Shown: piece by piece, positions 11,361 to 23,685 of the stretch
Numbering within the stretch: position 1 is the first letter of the stretch
Layout of the letters: each line of letters begins with the position of its first letter
Assembly (NCBI GenBank): GCA_029339505.1
Contig: JAQISU010000123.1
Coordinates: 2,199,001-2,263,000, forward strand
Reading direction: 5' to 3'
Source of the DNA: Unio delphinus
Lineage: Eukaryota > Mollusca > Bivalvia > Unionida > Unionidae
DNA: 64,000 nt
Notes under the pieces: generated by a model
Told to the model about the DNA's origin: nothing
The model's input: only the letters and a program-made list of their open reading frames with translations
The model's database searches: none
Made by a program: the position numbers and the translations under genes

Positions 11361-12091
11361 ATGAAAAGTTCACTGAATAAATAGTAACAGTAAGTTATTT
11401 CAGTGTTCTTGGCCATCCTAAAACTATCCTTTGATGACACATTATGACTGTAACAACCTTAAATGATGATTCATGTCCATCAATGAAAACTACATGTCAA
11501 TGTCAAAACAAATCTGTACAGACTAGCTTAGGACAACAAAAAATGTTCTAAACAGAAAGTGTTCTTCTTACACCAGGCATATTGTAGATAAATCACAATG
11601 ATATCTGGATATTGTAAACATTATTTTTTTTATTCTACGGTGTGGTCCATAAAATGGGTCAACTAGACTCTTACTATCTATTTAATGTTTCTAATGCAAC
11701 AACAGGTGAGATAATATTCTTGTGATAAGAGATAGTAGGCCAATTTATGTTTGCAACAAAAAGGTCATATAATATAGGCACAAAACCTCTAAATTAGGTG
11801 GAGGGAGATCCATGGTGGCTTACAGGATAATACTGTAGTGATCGTTTGATGCTAAACCATATATGCCATATTACTTCTCATATTTTTTAAAATATATGAA
11901 TTGTTTATGTTTCTAGCCATAAATCGTCCAGCCAGAAATGCAATTTTGCTTGTAAACACACTAGACATGGGGCATAGAATCTCTGAGTGATTCTGTAATA
12001 TTTGACAATTGATAACCATTAAATTAAAGAAATATCTGGCTGCAAATATAGTGTACTTCAAAATCAGTAATATTTAGTAACAACTCTGCCC

Positions 12092-12263
12092 AATGCAAAT
12101 TAGGGATCAAAAATGGCTGCCCAGAACATATTATGGATCAAAACTGACTGCCCTATACACTTTGTGTACTAAAAATGGCTGTCCAATACACATTATGGAT
12201 CAAAAATGGCTGCCCAATACACATTATAGACCAAAAATGTTTGGCAATACACAATATGAATTT
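12092..12263 (+). repeat. 31-33 bp minisatellite, about 5 copies
   Basis: The unit is tatggatcaaaaatggctgc followed by ccaatacacat, with substitutions between copies. Confidence 0.85.
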
Positions 12264-12645
12264 AAAAAATGCACAAAAACCTGAATGAAACAGATAAAAG
12301 AAATAGTCCAATCAGTTTAATTTAAAAGGATTCCTTTTCTTCCAAGATGTAAAAAATATTCTCTGACAAACTTTATACACTCTAATAAATGATGACTAAG
12401 GCATAAAAACAATTAACAAAGTATTCAACAGATCTGTTTAGTACAAGATTCCAAGAAGATATTACAGGTTGTTAGGGCATAATTAATGGCATTTCATTGT
12501 ATTCACCTGCTTTTGCTGTTGATAAAGCCACTTTATTGTCCTTTTTATCTATAAATTTAGAAACTTGGCGAAATGTAATTGGGACTGAGAAGACAAATAA
12601 TTCACAATCAAAAGTAGCAGCTGTTCAAGAGATACACAAGCTGCT

Positions 12646-13057
12646 GAATCAATACAGATTACAGTGTTGGCTTCTACTACATTTACTGTTGACTCGATAT
12701 GATTACAGCAGTGTCTTCTACATTCACCTTTGAATCAGTGTAGATTACATCAGTGTCTTCTACATTCACTATGAAATCAGTGTATATTACAGCACTGTCT
12801 TCTACATTCATTGTTGAATCAGTGTAGATTACAGCATTGTCTTCTACAGTCACTGTTGAATCAATGTATATTGCAGCAGCTACATTCACTGTTGAATTAG
12901 TGTTGATTACAGCAGTGGCTTCTACAGTCACTGTTAAATCAGTGTAGATTACAGCAGCTACATTCACTGTTGAATTAGTGTTGATTACAGCAGTGGCTTC
13001 TACAGTCACTGTTGAATCAGTGTAGATTACAGGAGTGGCTTCTACAGTTGCTGTTGG
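12646..13057 (+). repeat. 42-bp minisatellite, about 9-10 copies, some units shortened
   Basis: The unit is cagtgtagattacagcagtg followed by gcttctacagtcactgttgaat. Two copies are shortened to 36 bp by loss of six bases within the cagtggcttct segment. Both lengths are multiples of three, which keeps a minus-strand frame open as a false 108-codon ORF. Confidence 0.92.
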
Positions 13058-13345
13058 ATGTATGATATGTGTGATATAAAGAAATGTACTGGTAGGAAAT
13101 AAGTTAGTCAGTATATTGTGAATATGATCAATATACTGGACAATTTGTAAAAAAAAAAAAAATGATATTTTAAATGAGACAGAGACTAAAAAATGTCTTC
13201 TGCAATTTTGGAAGCATTATAAATCCCCCTTCCAGCATTTTAAGAGAGATTTTCATGTGCAGGTAATTGGAGATCAATAGATTAGTTTTTGATATCTTAC
13301 TAAAATGCAATTACAATATCAACTACCAGTACAGTGAAATCTTAA

Positions 13346-13892
13346 CTCATTAACCCCTGGAGGTTTTCGTCATTTTTGCCTGAAATGCAAGCAGAACTTC
13401 CAAAAGATATCCGGTTAACCTAATGCCTAGCTGTGTTAGAAACATCAGTTTACATTGGTATTTTCCCTGTGCATGGGCAGAAGAGTAAAAGTTGGATTAC
13501 TTTTTTTTTGTTGCTAAACAGATCCAATATTTTTGTATTGAGACCACTCTTTATTCCAAATACCCATCTTATCCTACATTTTTGTAAAGGTTTGCCTGTT
13601 TGTGTGCAGTTCAGACTGGTCTGCCTTAGGTCTGAGACCAAAATGTCTAAAATTCAGACACAAAATCAGATTCTGACCATGGGCGAATATTTGGTGGAAA
13701 TAAATTAGGCTTTTCCCTCTCTATATTTTAGTGCAACTAGAATGTCCAGATTATTTGGTATCATTGTAGAGCTAAATCTGTCAACCTTTCAATAATACCA
13801 CCCACTTTTGTGTATCATACATGACCTTGACACCACATACCCTCTAGGCTTCTACCCCCTGAGACTTAAAGAAGGCACCTGGGGTTAATGAG
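13346..13892 (+). mobile_element. piggyBac-like MITE, copy 1
   Basis: It begins ctcattaacccctggaggt after a TTAA (13342-13345) and ends acctggggttaatgag, so the ends are inverted repeats. The right-hand TTAA is offset (ttttaag). The body aligns along most of its length with the copy at 41414-41982; shared phrases include gcagttcagactggtctgcc and acaaaatcagattctgacca. It has no transposase, and its ORFs are not conserved between copies. Confidence 0.8.
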
Positions 13893-16485
13893 TTTTAAGT
13901 TATGCCTGGGCTCAGCAACAACAAAGAATAGTTAAGTATGGACAATCAGACAGATTCCCCTCTAAGTTAATTAAATAATAATCTAGCTGGATTTCTATAG
14001 ATCATTAAGCCAGGTTGCAAAACTAGTCAGGAAATCATCACCTTTAGCTGGCCTTATCTCTCCTTGATTCCCTATTAGGAAAATATTTCCTTACTTTCAC
14101 AGCTGATGTCCAGAATTAAAGACCATTCTCAGACATCATCAGGGACTAAACATCCACTTCTCTAATTAAGCTTAGACTGTTTGTTACACATTAATATTTC
14201 AATTACTATATTGTGGTCCTTCTCATGAGAAATGTTTTGCAAAAACTGGCAAATAATACTGATGATGAGAATAGCAAAGAATTAGTGGCAGCCTATGTGA
14301 GATAATGTTCGTTTTCATAAAGAGCAAAAAGTGGACCATAAACAAAGTCAATATTCCCTGGTGAACCCAATTTATGTGTAGCCCTACAACTTCTACCAGC
14401 CAATTACTGTTTCTAGTCACCTTTAAACTCCTTAGCTGCAAGGGATTCATTCCCATCAACTCTAGTAACTGCATCAAAAGAAATGCTAATTTATAAGGAG
14501 AATCCATAAGAATGAGTATACTAAATGATTTGTGACATCAGTTTCGACACAGTAATGAATTAAATATTTGGTGCAGAAACAACATATTCAATATAAACCA
14601 ACAGCAACACTAAAAGTATGTCAGCCAAAAATGAATATGATATGTCTACAACTTTAGGTGATAACTTTAAAAAGTTTCCTCAGACTAATTTAACAAAAAG
14701 TTCCATTTAGAAAAAAAATTTGAACCAAGCAGACAGCAAACCTGAAACAGAATGAGATTCAGAACTGCCAGAAAATCAATCCCAGTTCATCTATCTCATA
14801 AGTCAGATGCATATAAAACCAGATGAAATGGTCTAGACCAGGAAGGGTGTATACTTCAACTGTTACAATCATGTCACATAGACTGACCTACTTTAGTGGC
14901 CTGAACCTATTTTAAACTGTGCTGCCATCTATTAATAGACGAGCCCACAAATATATTAGAAAGATTTAGACATAAAATCTGTAACTAAGGGATTTTAAAG
15001 TTTTTCCCCCAAGGTTTTATAATTGTTTTTTGCAGTCCAAAACAAACCAGTTACAAGATTATCTCTGTTGTGAGCATATCATTTGTTAAAGTTTTGATAA
15101 AGTATCCTTTGATTTTGTTTTTAAATAAAATGTAAAGAAAGGTATAGTGAAAGTTAATCAATAATATTTTTAAAAAAACAATACCTGCAAGTGCTAAGAA
15201 TCATTGGTGCTTTCTCGACCACTAGACTAGCCTAATTAAAAACCAGGTCTAAAAAATGCATTTTTTTTGGGGGGGGGGGGGGTAGGGTTGAACCATTCAT
15301 CATTTTATCGTTTTTTTTTTTAAATTTTAGATTTAGATTTCTTTAATTGTTTTAAGCAATTTTATGTTTCTAACATCAAAATGAAAATCTAATTTTTTGA
15401 GGTTTATATGGTTCACTTCTAACCTTGATACAAGACTAGACTAAAACATTCAGATGACATACACTAGAGAGTGGCCATTCTTAAATACTTGTGTTCTACA
15501 AAACTAAATGTAGAAACAGTAGCAATGGCCCACAAACAATGGAAAATCAAACAAAACATAATAATGGCAAAGTTGAAAATGTCTTTAAATAAAAAAAATA
15601 GGTCTTCAGTGAGTCAATACAATTTCGTAATCAAAGTCACAAATTCCACTTCCAAAAATCAAGCATTGTATATATCTCAATACTCAAATACACCCACCAA
15701 AATATGTCATATAAAAACCACTAGGAAAAAAATATTTTTAAGTATTTGTGTATACCAACAAAAATATAATGCAAAGAAGATTTGACACTGACCTGCTAAT
15801 TGTAAATCTTAATATAACAACCAGGACTGATCGGAAAATCCTTTTAGTCACTTGGATTCCTGTCAATGGTCAGAGGAAATACCATCCCATTAATTTGGCA
15901 TAAAATTGACCATGGTCTGACAGTAAGTTTACATGCATAAATCAAGACAATTCATGCAAGTTTACCCAGTGATATGTCCACTATATCAATTAGCAGTTGT
16001 TTTTGATTAAGGGCTGAAATTCTTGGTCCATATTCCCCATTAAAACAGGGAGATAGTCATATCAAGTCCAGCATATACACTTAGACAAATACACCCTTAT
16101 CTAGTTAGCACTCTAGTCTTGAATAAATTCAGTTAGCAGCGAACAGTTTTCACTGACACTCTCAGAAATACGGTCATTTTAGCAAAAAAACACTTGAATA
16201 CTTTTTTAAAGGCAAAGTCTTAATGCAAAATAGGAATAACTTAAGACAAAAAGTAAATCTTTTTTCATCTACTAATATTATCCCCCACATTTTCCACTTG
16301 TTTCAATAATTACTGCCCTTTTTAAAATGACATCCTTACTATGTTGAACTATGATCTTAAAGCTGTGATCATTAAAGGATTTTTATAAAGACAAAAGTTG
16401 ATGGTTTCTACAGAACTAGGATGCAAAGTAGCAATTGTGCACTTTATAGAAAGAAAAATGTGTGCAGATATACACTATTAACAAC
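13893..16485. other. Intronic sequence with one G run, otherwise nothing recognised
   Basis: There is a run of eight T followed by 14 G (15261-15282). Open frames at 14223-14507 (minus) and 15471-15785 (plus) have no motif I recognise. Confidence 0.45.
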
Positions 16486-16717
16486 TTGTATCAAATTGCC
16501 ATGTAATGTATCAAATTGCTATGTATCATATATTGCAGTGTACTGTTTCGAATTGCAGTGTATTGAATCAAATTGCCATGTACTGTATCAAGTTGCAGTG
16601 TATCATATCATTGCAGTGTACTGTATCAAATCGCAGCGTACTGTATCAAATTGTAGTGTATTGTATCAAACTGCAGTGTATTGTATCAAACTGTAGTGTA
16701 TTGTATCAAATTGCAGT
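16486..16717 (+). repeat. 20-bp minisatellite, about 12 copies
   Basis: The unit is tgtactgtatcaaattgcag with frequent one-base changes. Since 20 is not a multiple of three, three units make one 20-codon period. All frames stay open by chance composition. Confidence 0.9.
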
Positions 16718-17542
16718 TTCAAATAAGACTATGAATCAACTTATGATCCAATATTTGCCAGAGAAAAGTTACTCAATTGCATCCTATGTGATAATAGTAA
16801 ATACTGCCTATGTGAAGCAAACCACTGAAAAATAACTTTAATCGGTCAAGGTCATAGCTTGCATACATTTCTGTAACTTTTCATAATACATGAAGCACCA
16901 ATTGATGTATTTTGTAAGATGATAATCTCAAAATGCACTATGTACATCTACTGAAGAAGGTAAAATTCACCCAACATCAACTTACATCAGCCTGGATCAT
17001 CGGTTCCAAATACCATCCTTGAAAACAGCAGAAAGGACAAGCTAAGGATCTTAATTTACTGAAAAGACCCATTCATGTTATAATATTCCATGTCCAAGGT
17101 CATATGGTTTACTTTCTGACATACATGTAGCACAAAACTGTCTAGAACAGGCAAGTCCATGTCACACACTGCACTACATACACTTTTGATCCAGTTAGTG
17201 TACATTTCTGCAAACATGCATCTCACTTTCATAGTAGACAAGTGCTTATTTATAGTGAAGCCAAGATACACATGGGTTATAAATGACCAACTCTCCCAAT
17301 AACTAACCACACAAGTCTCTTTCTGTCCACCTTGTCCAATAGACAGATTGTGGTAATGTTACCCAGGATTTTGTTGTCCATCATTTTCAGGTATGAAACA
17401 AACTGAAGGTCAGGATATCTGCTCAAGAAACTCAAAAATATCCAGTATCCATTTTATTAAATCTGTTGTTTGCTTTTGGAGCTATACAGTGGGAATTCAC
17501 TTTAAATTACTCTTTTAACAGGAGTACAAATATTATCATTAT

Positions 17543-17668
17543 CAAACCACTGCAAACTATTTTGACATCCAACTTCCTGTATTATTCCAAGGTAAATTTA
17601 TATACAGTATAAAACCATTGGAAAATATTTTGAGATCCAACTTCCTGTATTGTTCCAAGGTAAATCAT
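17543..17668 (+). repeat. Tandem duplication of about 68 bp
   Basis: Two copies share caacttcctgtattattcca and ggtaaat, preceded by aaacca-tg-aaa-tattttga. They are about 90% similar by eye. Confidence 0.75.
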
Positions 17669-18320
17669 GACAGTTCTGCTGCCAATTTTCTCCTAAAATG
17701 TAGGATGATTCACAGATCATACAATGTCATAACAGGGCCTAGTCTTTGTTTTCCATTTAATGCTGATTGATACATGTTTGGCTGGTGTTCCCTCTGACTT
17801 GTTGGAGAATTTCAAACAACAGCATAGCTGCCATAACAAAAGAAATGCTTTACTTTGATGTTGACATCTCTCAACTGACATGCAAGAGATAGGCAGATTT
17901 CTTTTCCATTAAAAATCACACTTTTTCCAGTTTTGTCCATCAGCAAAAGTAGATTGATGAGGTCAGTTTTGTCCATCAACAAAGTTGATTGATCAACTAT
18001 CTACAGTTCAAATTGTGCTCATTGTTCTTGTAAACAGGAAAAGAAGAATGCACTAAGTGGCCACAGCTCTGTATACACTTTAGACAAAATATTTGGGTGA
18101 GAATTATGTTGTACTTTCCATGGTCTTTCATTGGATCCATGTGGATCACTTTTCTCACAAAATATACTCAAGGGTAATTTCATTTGTATTGGATCACTAT
18201 ACATGTATATGAATACTACATTAATCTTTAAGTTGCAACTAACTGCAAGCAATGTAAACACAAATAAACCACAACTTATTTACATTCAGCTTAGTCCATG
18301 GGCAAATGCTATATAATATC

Positions 18321-18375
18321 CCTGGTTAGGAGGAACTCTTGTGGTCCTATGTAGATCAATATGTCTGGTGAAAAG
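18321..18375 (+). repeat. Isolated unit of the 57-60 bp minisatellite
   Basis: It matches the array at 18656-18995 (ggaggaactcttgtgg, tatgtagatcaata) and is separated from it by a SINE B copy. The SINE therefore appears to have split the array. Confidence 0.8.
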
Positions 18376-18403
18376 TGTGCCTGATTTATTAATTTTTTTC
18401 ATA

Positions 18404-18655
18404 ATGGCAGTTTATAGTGATGTCTTGCACCTGGGCGTCATGCCGAAGACATGTTGGATCATATCCCAACCCAGTCACTTTATCCCCACACCAGGCCATG
18501 TAGTCCTAACACTAACTTCTTAATGCTGAGAAACATGTGAGGCAGCATGCTAGTACATGTACCATTTTCTGTAAAGTCATTGGTATGATTCCACGGGGTT
18601 CAAACCTGTGACCTGAATCCAAGGCAGATGCTCTAATTACTTAGGCCTGCAGACT
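18404..18655 (-). mobile_element. SINE family B, copy 5, 3'-truncated
   Basis: On the minus strand it has a tRNA-like head with a degenerate B box (aggtttgaacccc), then the family body (gtcataccaa-gact, taagaagttagtgttaggac, catcactataaactgccat). The CAAA tail and the last 40-50 bases are missing. It is old: many substitutions compared with copy 2. Confidence 0.8.
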
Positions 18656-18995
18656 GGTTAAGGGGGAGGAGAAACTCTTGTAGCCCTATGTTAATTAATA
18701 CAAAATACCCAGGTGAGAGGGAGAAGAGGAGCCCTTGTGGCCCTATGTAGATCAATACAAAATACCCTGGTGAGAGGGGGAGGATTAACTCACATGGCTA
18801 TATGTAGATCAATACAAAATACCCTGATGAGAGGGAGAGGAGGAACTCTTGTTGCCTCATGTAGATCAATACAAAATAACCTGGTGAAAGGGAGAGGAAG
18901 AACGGTAGGGGCTATATGTAGATCAATACAAAATACCCTGGTGAGAGGGACAGGATTAACTTGTGTAGCTCTATGTAGATCAATATGACTGGTGC
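18656..18995 (+). repeat. 57-60 bp minisatellite, about 6 copies
   Basis: The unit is ggtgagagggagaggaggaa, ctcttgtggccctatgtaga, tcaatacaaaataccct. It makes false ORFs on both strands. Confidence 0.9.
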
Positions 18996-19087
18996 CAAAT
19001 TGGGATACTGAGCAGGGTGTAACTATGGTTCTGTCAGTCAAATTTCACCAAAAGAATGTCTAGCATGCCTACTTCCTGTACTGAATA

Positions 19088-19199
19088 TACTCACTTAAAA
19101 GTCAAGTCAAACTGCAAAATCCTGGTCAGCATTAGCAAATGCACCAGCTGACCTGGGTCTGTGTAGTTTGCAGTTGGACTTGTCTTACAGGTGAGCTTA
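19088..19199. repeat. Foldback family D, best copy (about 112 bp)
   Basis: The left side (actcac-taa-aagtcaagtc-aaactgcaaa) is the imperfect reverse complement of the right side (tttgcagttggacttgtctt acaggtgag), with a central cagct-like turn. Related foldbacks occur at 31901-32010 and 43655-43700. It has no coding capacity. A short MITE is the simplest explanation, but termini and target duplication are not established. Confidence 0.6.
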
Positions 19200-19835
19200 T
19201 AAGGTTCCATTATCTACAAATTATGTTATATTTTTAGAAGCAATAAAAGAAAATATATACAATGAAAAATATGAAATTTACTATACTCTTCTGTTAATGA
19301 ATGATAAGGTTGTTTTTGTAGGTCTTTATCCTAAATACAGATAAAAATCACTTTTTTCAGTAATATTTTGTGTATGCACTTTAATGAAACAATCAGACCT
19401 ACTGATGGAAAAATGAAGCTGTAAACATTAACATTTATGTGCTCTTAAAGATAAAAAAGAAATACATGTAAGATGATTTTCTTTACACATAAATTTATTA
19501 TTTCCTTGAATTTAAGTTCTCAAAAACGGTCATTTTAAAAACTTTTTTTAATATATAGCTGGCTTCTGTTGACAACATGACAAATATGTCTCACTCAGAT
19601 TGAACATTTTATAAACAAACATTCAAACTATATTTCCCCACCACCTTCTGCTATACAGTCTGTGATTCTGATATTTATTGGTTTTTAATTATAATGCTTT
19701 GTTAATTGTGTACAAGATAATCAGCTGATATGTAAAGATAGATTAGGCTCAAGAACTCAACAAAATAATAATCTTGTAAAACACATCCAATGCGCTTCTC
19801 TTACTTATTTACAAGAAAAGCTTGGTAGCAATAAC

Positions 19836-19945
19836 AAGATTTTCAAAATGGCTGCCATAGTGACCATATAGGATTTCATGCTGGCACAATTCTAATTTAG
19901 AACTAAGTAGACATCATAAGAAGTCTTTCACTGAAAATCTCATGC
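19836..19945 (+). repeat. Dispersed repeat family F, copy 2
   Basis: It contains ttttcaaaatggctgccat and aatttagaactaagtagaca and tcataagaagtcttt, matching family F phrases at 560-1090 and 37976-38165. A SINE B tail fragment follows directly. Confidence 0.5.
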
Positions 19946-20057
19946 TGTTTGTTTGATCAGGATTTTTAACATAGCTTTAAAAGAATTTCAGTCATATTGC
20001 TATGATGTCTGCAGTGGGGCAGTTTATAGTGAGTGATATCTAGCAATGGCACATCAT
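19946..20057 (-). mobile_element. SINE family B, copy 6, 3' end only
   Basis: It matches the last third of family B in reverse orientation: gtttgtttgatcaggatttt, then taacatagcttta, tttcagtcatattgctatga and gcagtttatagtgagtgat. The tRNA-like head is absent, so it is a 5'-truncated copy. Confidence 0.75.
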
Positions 20058-20397
20058 ACAATATTGCCACAGTTGCAGCCATATTTGAGGTTCAAGCATA
20101 TCATTTTCATCCAAGACCTGCAATACCAGCAGACATACATTTTTGTTATTACTATGTTATTTCATCTGGCTGTCATGTGATTTATTATGAACTTTTTTAT
20201 TTTATTGTACCTTATTATTTGTTTGGGTTAATTTTCATGGTCTAGAGTAGAAATTCTATTTTGATGTTGCTGGTATCAAAAAAGATTTTGTTTCATATTT
20301 GTATTCAACAAAATTACAGGTTACAATTCAATAAAAAAGATGAAAAATTAGTTTTAGTTTGTTTTGGTAATTGTGTCATATGGCACAGCTGCACAAA

Positions 20398-20555
20398 CAG
20401 GTTATTTAGTTCCCAGGACAAAATAAGTAAAATGATTTGCCAAAAGTCACATAATGGTTGCTGACCGTGGCTGAACCAAATGTGGGATTCAAACCTGCAA
20501 CATTTTGATTTAATGTCTGGTATGACACATGAGCCACCATAGTTCCTGTCTCCAT
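20398..20555 (-). mobile_element. SINE family C-like copy with degenerate tRNA head
   Basis: On the minus strand, ggtggctcatgtgtc (A-box-like) and gcaggtttgaatccca (good B box) precede gtgacttttggcaaatcatt. That last phrase is the common post-tRNA module of the type tgtccttgg-caa-gcactt seen in many metazoan SINEs. No target duplication was found. Confidence 0.55.
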
Positions 20556-21227
20556 CGGTCACCTCTTGTTAAATGCAAGATGACACAGGGTACCTACCTA
20601 CTAGCCTGCACAGGAATGATGATGATGAAAAATCCTTGATTTGCCAACCTTGAAAAGTTCATTACAGGTTATTAACTATATGACTACAATTACACTACTT
20701 TGAACTAGTTCTACCTTACTGTCTACCTTACTAAATGTATGTGAAACCTTGACAAAAAATGTATTAGATTCCGAAATATTATATACAGTCAATGCAAAAT
20801 GATAAAGGAGAGAAGGGCACAATGTCTATGAAAAAAGGCTGCCCTAAATTCAACATACAGCTGGCAAAATGAATTTAGAACCCTTGCATTGTAAGAAGAT
20901 AACTGAAGCAGACCAACTCATTTGACAAACCACAAATTGTCCCTGAGCAGGAATACTAGCACAGGATTAGAACAGGCAACTAATCTAGGTGATTGACATT
21001 TCCACACAGAACTCATCTTTCCATCTGAATTTCACATGGGCAGTATTTATCATACACCTTGCTAATCATAGTACTGGTAACATCCAGGAAGACAGGCATC
21101 AAGTTACTCCTATCCTTTTTGTTACAAAAATGACAAGCACATTCCTAGGTATGAAAATTTCTAAATATCAAAATATATCCAAGATATAGATTCTGTCTGA
21201 GTGTGTTATGTGTTATGTAGTATTAAC

Positions 21228-21475
21228 AATTTTTCAGTGATATCCCTACAATCTCTGCAGTGTGCCTGTTTATGGCAATGCCTAGCACTGTGGCCTGCAG
21301 ACATTCAGCATGATGTCTCACCCAGTTACATTATCATGACACCTGGAGACCAATCAACTCTTACTGCTGAGCACCAACCAAGTGAGGTAGTTGTTAGTAC
21401 CATTTCTGTAAGTCTTTGGTATGACTTGGCTGGGGTTCAAACTTGAGGTGGATGATCTAAGCATTTAGGCCAAAA
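21228..21475 (-). mobile_element. SINE family B, copy 7, diverged
   Basis: On the minus strand it aligns with family B through gtcataccaaagacttacag, taacaactacctca and gtgactgggtgagacatcat, up to gaaaaattgt. The tRNA-like head is eroded (a short deletion between the A and B boxes). Confidence 0.8.
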
Positions 21476-22200
21476 GGCAGTCAATAATTTATTCTTAAAA
21501 AACAAAAACAAACACATCATAAAAAATATGGAACAATTCCATTTATATTTGCCCTCATAAATATATTTCAGAAATTCATTGTACCGGTATTAAGAATATA
21601 CAAGTAAGCAAACAAGTACATGTAGATATGACTCCAATATGAAGTCACTTTTTGTTGACCTTGTGATTCACCAATCAACAAAGCACTGCTTTCAAATTTA
21701 TTTAACATAAACAAATGCTATTTGAAACAGAGCAATACTAATGAAAACCATCAGATTTCCTTATATCACAGATCTCATCTGTGATCAAAATGAACATGCT
21801 TCCTGCATTTTAATTTGTATTACCTGCAGTGCATGTTTTACACCCTCCATTATGTTATTCTGTTTTTAATTCCAATGGAGGATTTGAAAAAGCACAATCT
21901 GCACTGATCTAGTTACCTTTATCCACCTCCCCCAACAAACCCACTGCAATTAGGTCATTAGGGTTGCAGCTTGAATTGAAATACAGTAAAAAGCAGTCTG
22001 TGACACAGTGGAGTAAGATGTAAATCAAGAACTATTAATTTAAGAGTCAAGAGGACCTCCAAGGAAGATTTCACCTTTGGAGAGGACACCCATTCTTTCT
22101 GCCACAAGATGGGTATAAATCTTACAAGAAAGACACTGCCTCACACCCTAGCTGTCTTTCACATATTTTTATTCAGTCACACATATCTTTCTTCACACAA

Positions 22201-22230
22201 ATACACACACACACACACACACATATATAT
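22201..22230. repeat. (AC)n-(AT)n compound microsatellite
   Basis: About 11 AC units pass directly into about 4 AT units. Confidence 0.9.
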
Positions 22231-22342
22231 ATTCTCGATAATTAATTCTAAATACCTTGATTTCTTTCCAAGGAATCTGGAAACGACTATGAAGATAAAT
22301 GAGAATTAATTACTAGGTCATCATGTGAGCGTGTCTGCTACA

Positions 22343-22421
22343 CAGAAGTGCATATAACACTGACTGACAGAAGTGCATATAACACTGACTGACAGAAGTG
22401 CATATAACACTGACTGACTAA
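22343..22421 (+). repeat. 25-bp minisatellite, 3 copies
   Basis: Identical or near-identical copies of agaagtgcatataacactga ctgac. Confidence 0.9.
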
Positions 22422-23006
22422 CATCTTTGTCGGTGAAGTAATATGGGCTCATGTGTGCAGGTTCATGTGTGCTGGGTTGGAATCTCTGTAGAGTACGAAT
22501 TAAAAATCCTCTACCCTGTATGCACGACTCCCACGCTTGTCTAAAGATAAATTTCCAGGTCATTTCCAGGATGAAATTAATTTATTCAAGGTTCACATAT
22601 GACTATTTCTGAATTGAATTAAAGAAAATTTAAGATTAAAAAACGTGTTTTCTAAATCTAAAGATGTTTCTCTTTCGACACTCTCCAAAAACATCGAAGT
22701 TAGAAAATATGATCATGCTCAAATCCACAAAATGTATCACATGAAACAAGTTTGATTATATTCCTATAAACCGACATTAAATGTCATTTCAATGTACAGA
22801 CTACTAATTATGACCTGCATTATGTTGTTAAATGGGAACTGGATCCAGCCTTTATGTATGTATGTACAGTATGTGTGTCATTCAGTTGGATCCAGCCTGT
22901 ATGCGTGTACATTACTTGTGTCATTCAGTTGGATCGAGCCTTCAAGCCAAAAAACTTGGGTCATTCATTTGAATCCAGCCTGTATGTATATGTACAGTAC
23001 TTGTGT

Positions 23007-23591
23007 CATACCTGTCAACCTCCTGAGACAAAAACCTGTACACCAGACAAAAAAACCTCTTACAAAGACCAGAAAAACCTTACGCCAAAGCCCTTATATT
23101 ATTTACTAGATCACATATAAACATAACTATTTACACCTGACTACGCCATATATTTGCATACCTTGTTACATCTCAGTCACTGGAGTGAGCTAAATTGTAC
23201 GCTACACTTGCGCCTTTTGCCATTTCCAGTAGTGAATTTGGCGTTTCAAAATCCATGCAACATGAATCAGTGTTTATTTTGCATTGCAAAAATGCTATGA
23301 GTGTATCTGTATTCCAGGATTTCCGAAAGTCTGTGTGGATCTTTTTCATCATGGAGAAGGACCTCTCACAATCAGCATTGCTATGTGGCAAAGTGAGCAG
23401 TCGCTGCACAATTTCCTTTAGATGAGGAAATCTGATGTTGCAAGTGCTGATCTTGGCGAGAATCGCTGACATTTTTTATTTTTTTTTTAAATATTAAAAA
23501 AACCTTACAAAATGCCTGTATGGCCTTACACTGCAAAATCCACCTAAAAACCATACAAATTATGGGATTCCCTTACAAGTTGACAGGTATG
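23007..23591 (-). mobile_element. Internally deleted hAT transposon remnant with transposase C-terminus
   Basis: The ends are inverted: catacctgtcaac (23007-23019) and gttgacaggtatg (23579-23591). Between them, 23173-23472 on the minus strand is a 99-codon open frame containing LLTLPHSNADCERSFSMMKK, then TDFR and LIAFLQCKIN. This is the C-terminal dimerisation region of hAT-family transposases (the PHSNADCER-FS block and downstream L-K motif). The catalytic DDE region and zinc finger are missing. Full-length hAT transposases are usually 600-700 residues, so this 585-bp element is non-autonomous. A clear 8-bp target duplication could not be read because the flank is itself repetitive. Confidence 0.85.
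23173..23472 (-). pseudogene. hAT transposase C-terminal dimerisation fragment
   Basis: The frame is open for 99 codons from ATG to stop. The PHSNADCERSFSMMKKIHTD stretch at about residues 29-48 is the recognisable motif. It is enclosed by the element's terminal inverted repeats, so it belongs to the mobile element and not to the host gene. Too short to be an active transposase. Confidence 0.85.
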
Positions 23592-23685
23592 CCAGTGATT
23601 GTGTTATTCATTTGAATCCAGCCTATATGTATGTACAGTACTTGGGTCATTCAGTTGGATCTAGCCTGAACATTTTTATGATTGC

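Larger units (their letters stand above)
22839..23668 (+). repeat. About 45-bp minisatellite, forward arm, split by a hAT element
   Basis: The unit is ggatccagcctgtatgtatg then tacagtacttgtgtcattcagtt. The hAT remnant at 23007-23591 lies inside it. The same unit continues after 23591 and then, from 23686, in the opposite orientation. Confidence 0.85.

Noticed and set aside
12683..13009. 108-codon minus-strand ORF with a 14-residue repeat
   Set aside because: A 42-bp minisatellite whose length is a multiple of three. The composition is low-complexity and no family features are seen.
16421..16835. Overlapping plus-strand ORFs rich in Cys, Tyr and Ile
   Set aside because: They follow the 20-bp minisatellite, and two frames are open over the same bases.
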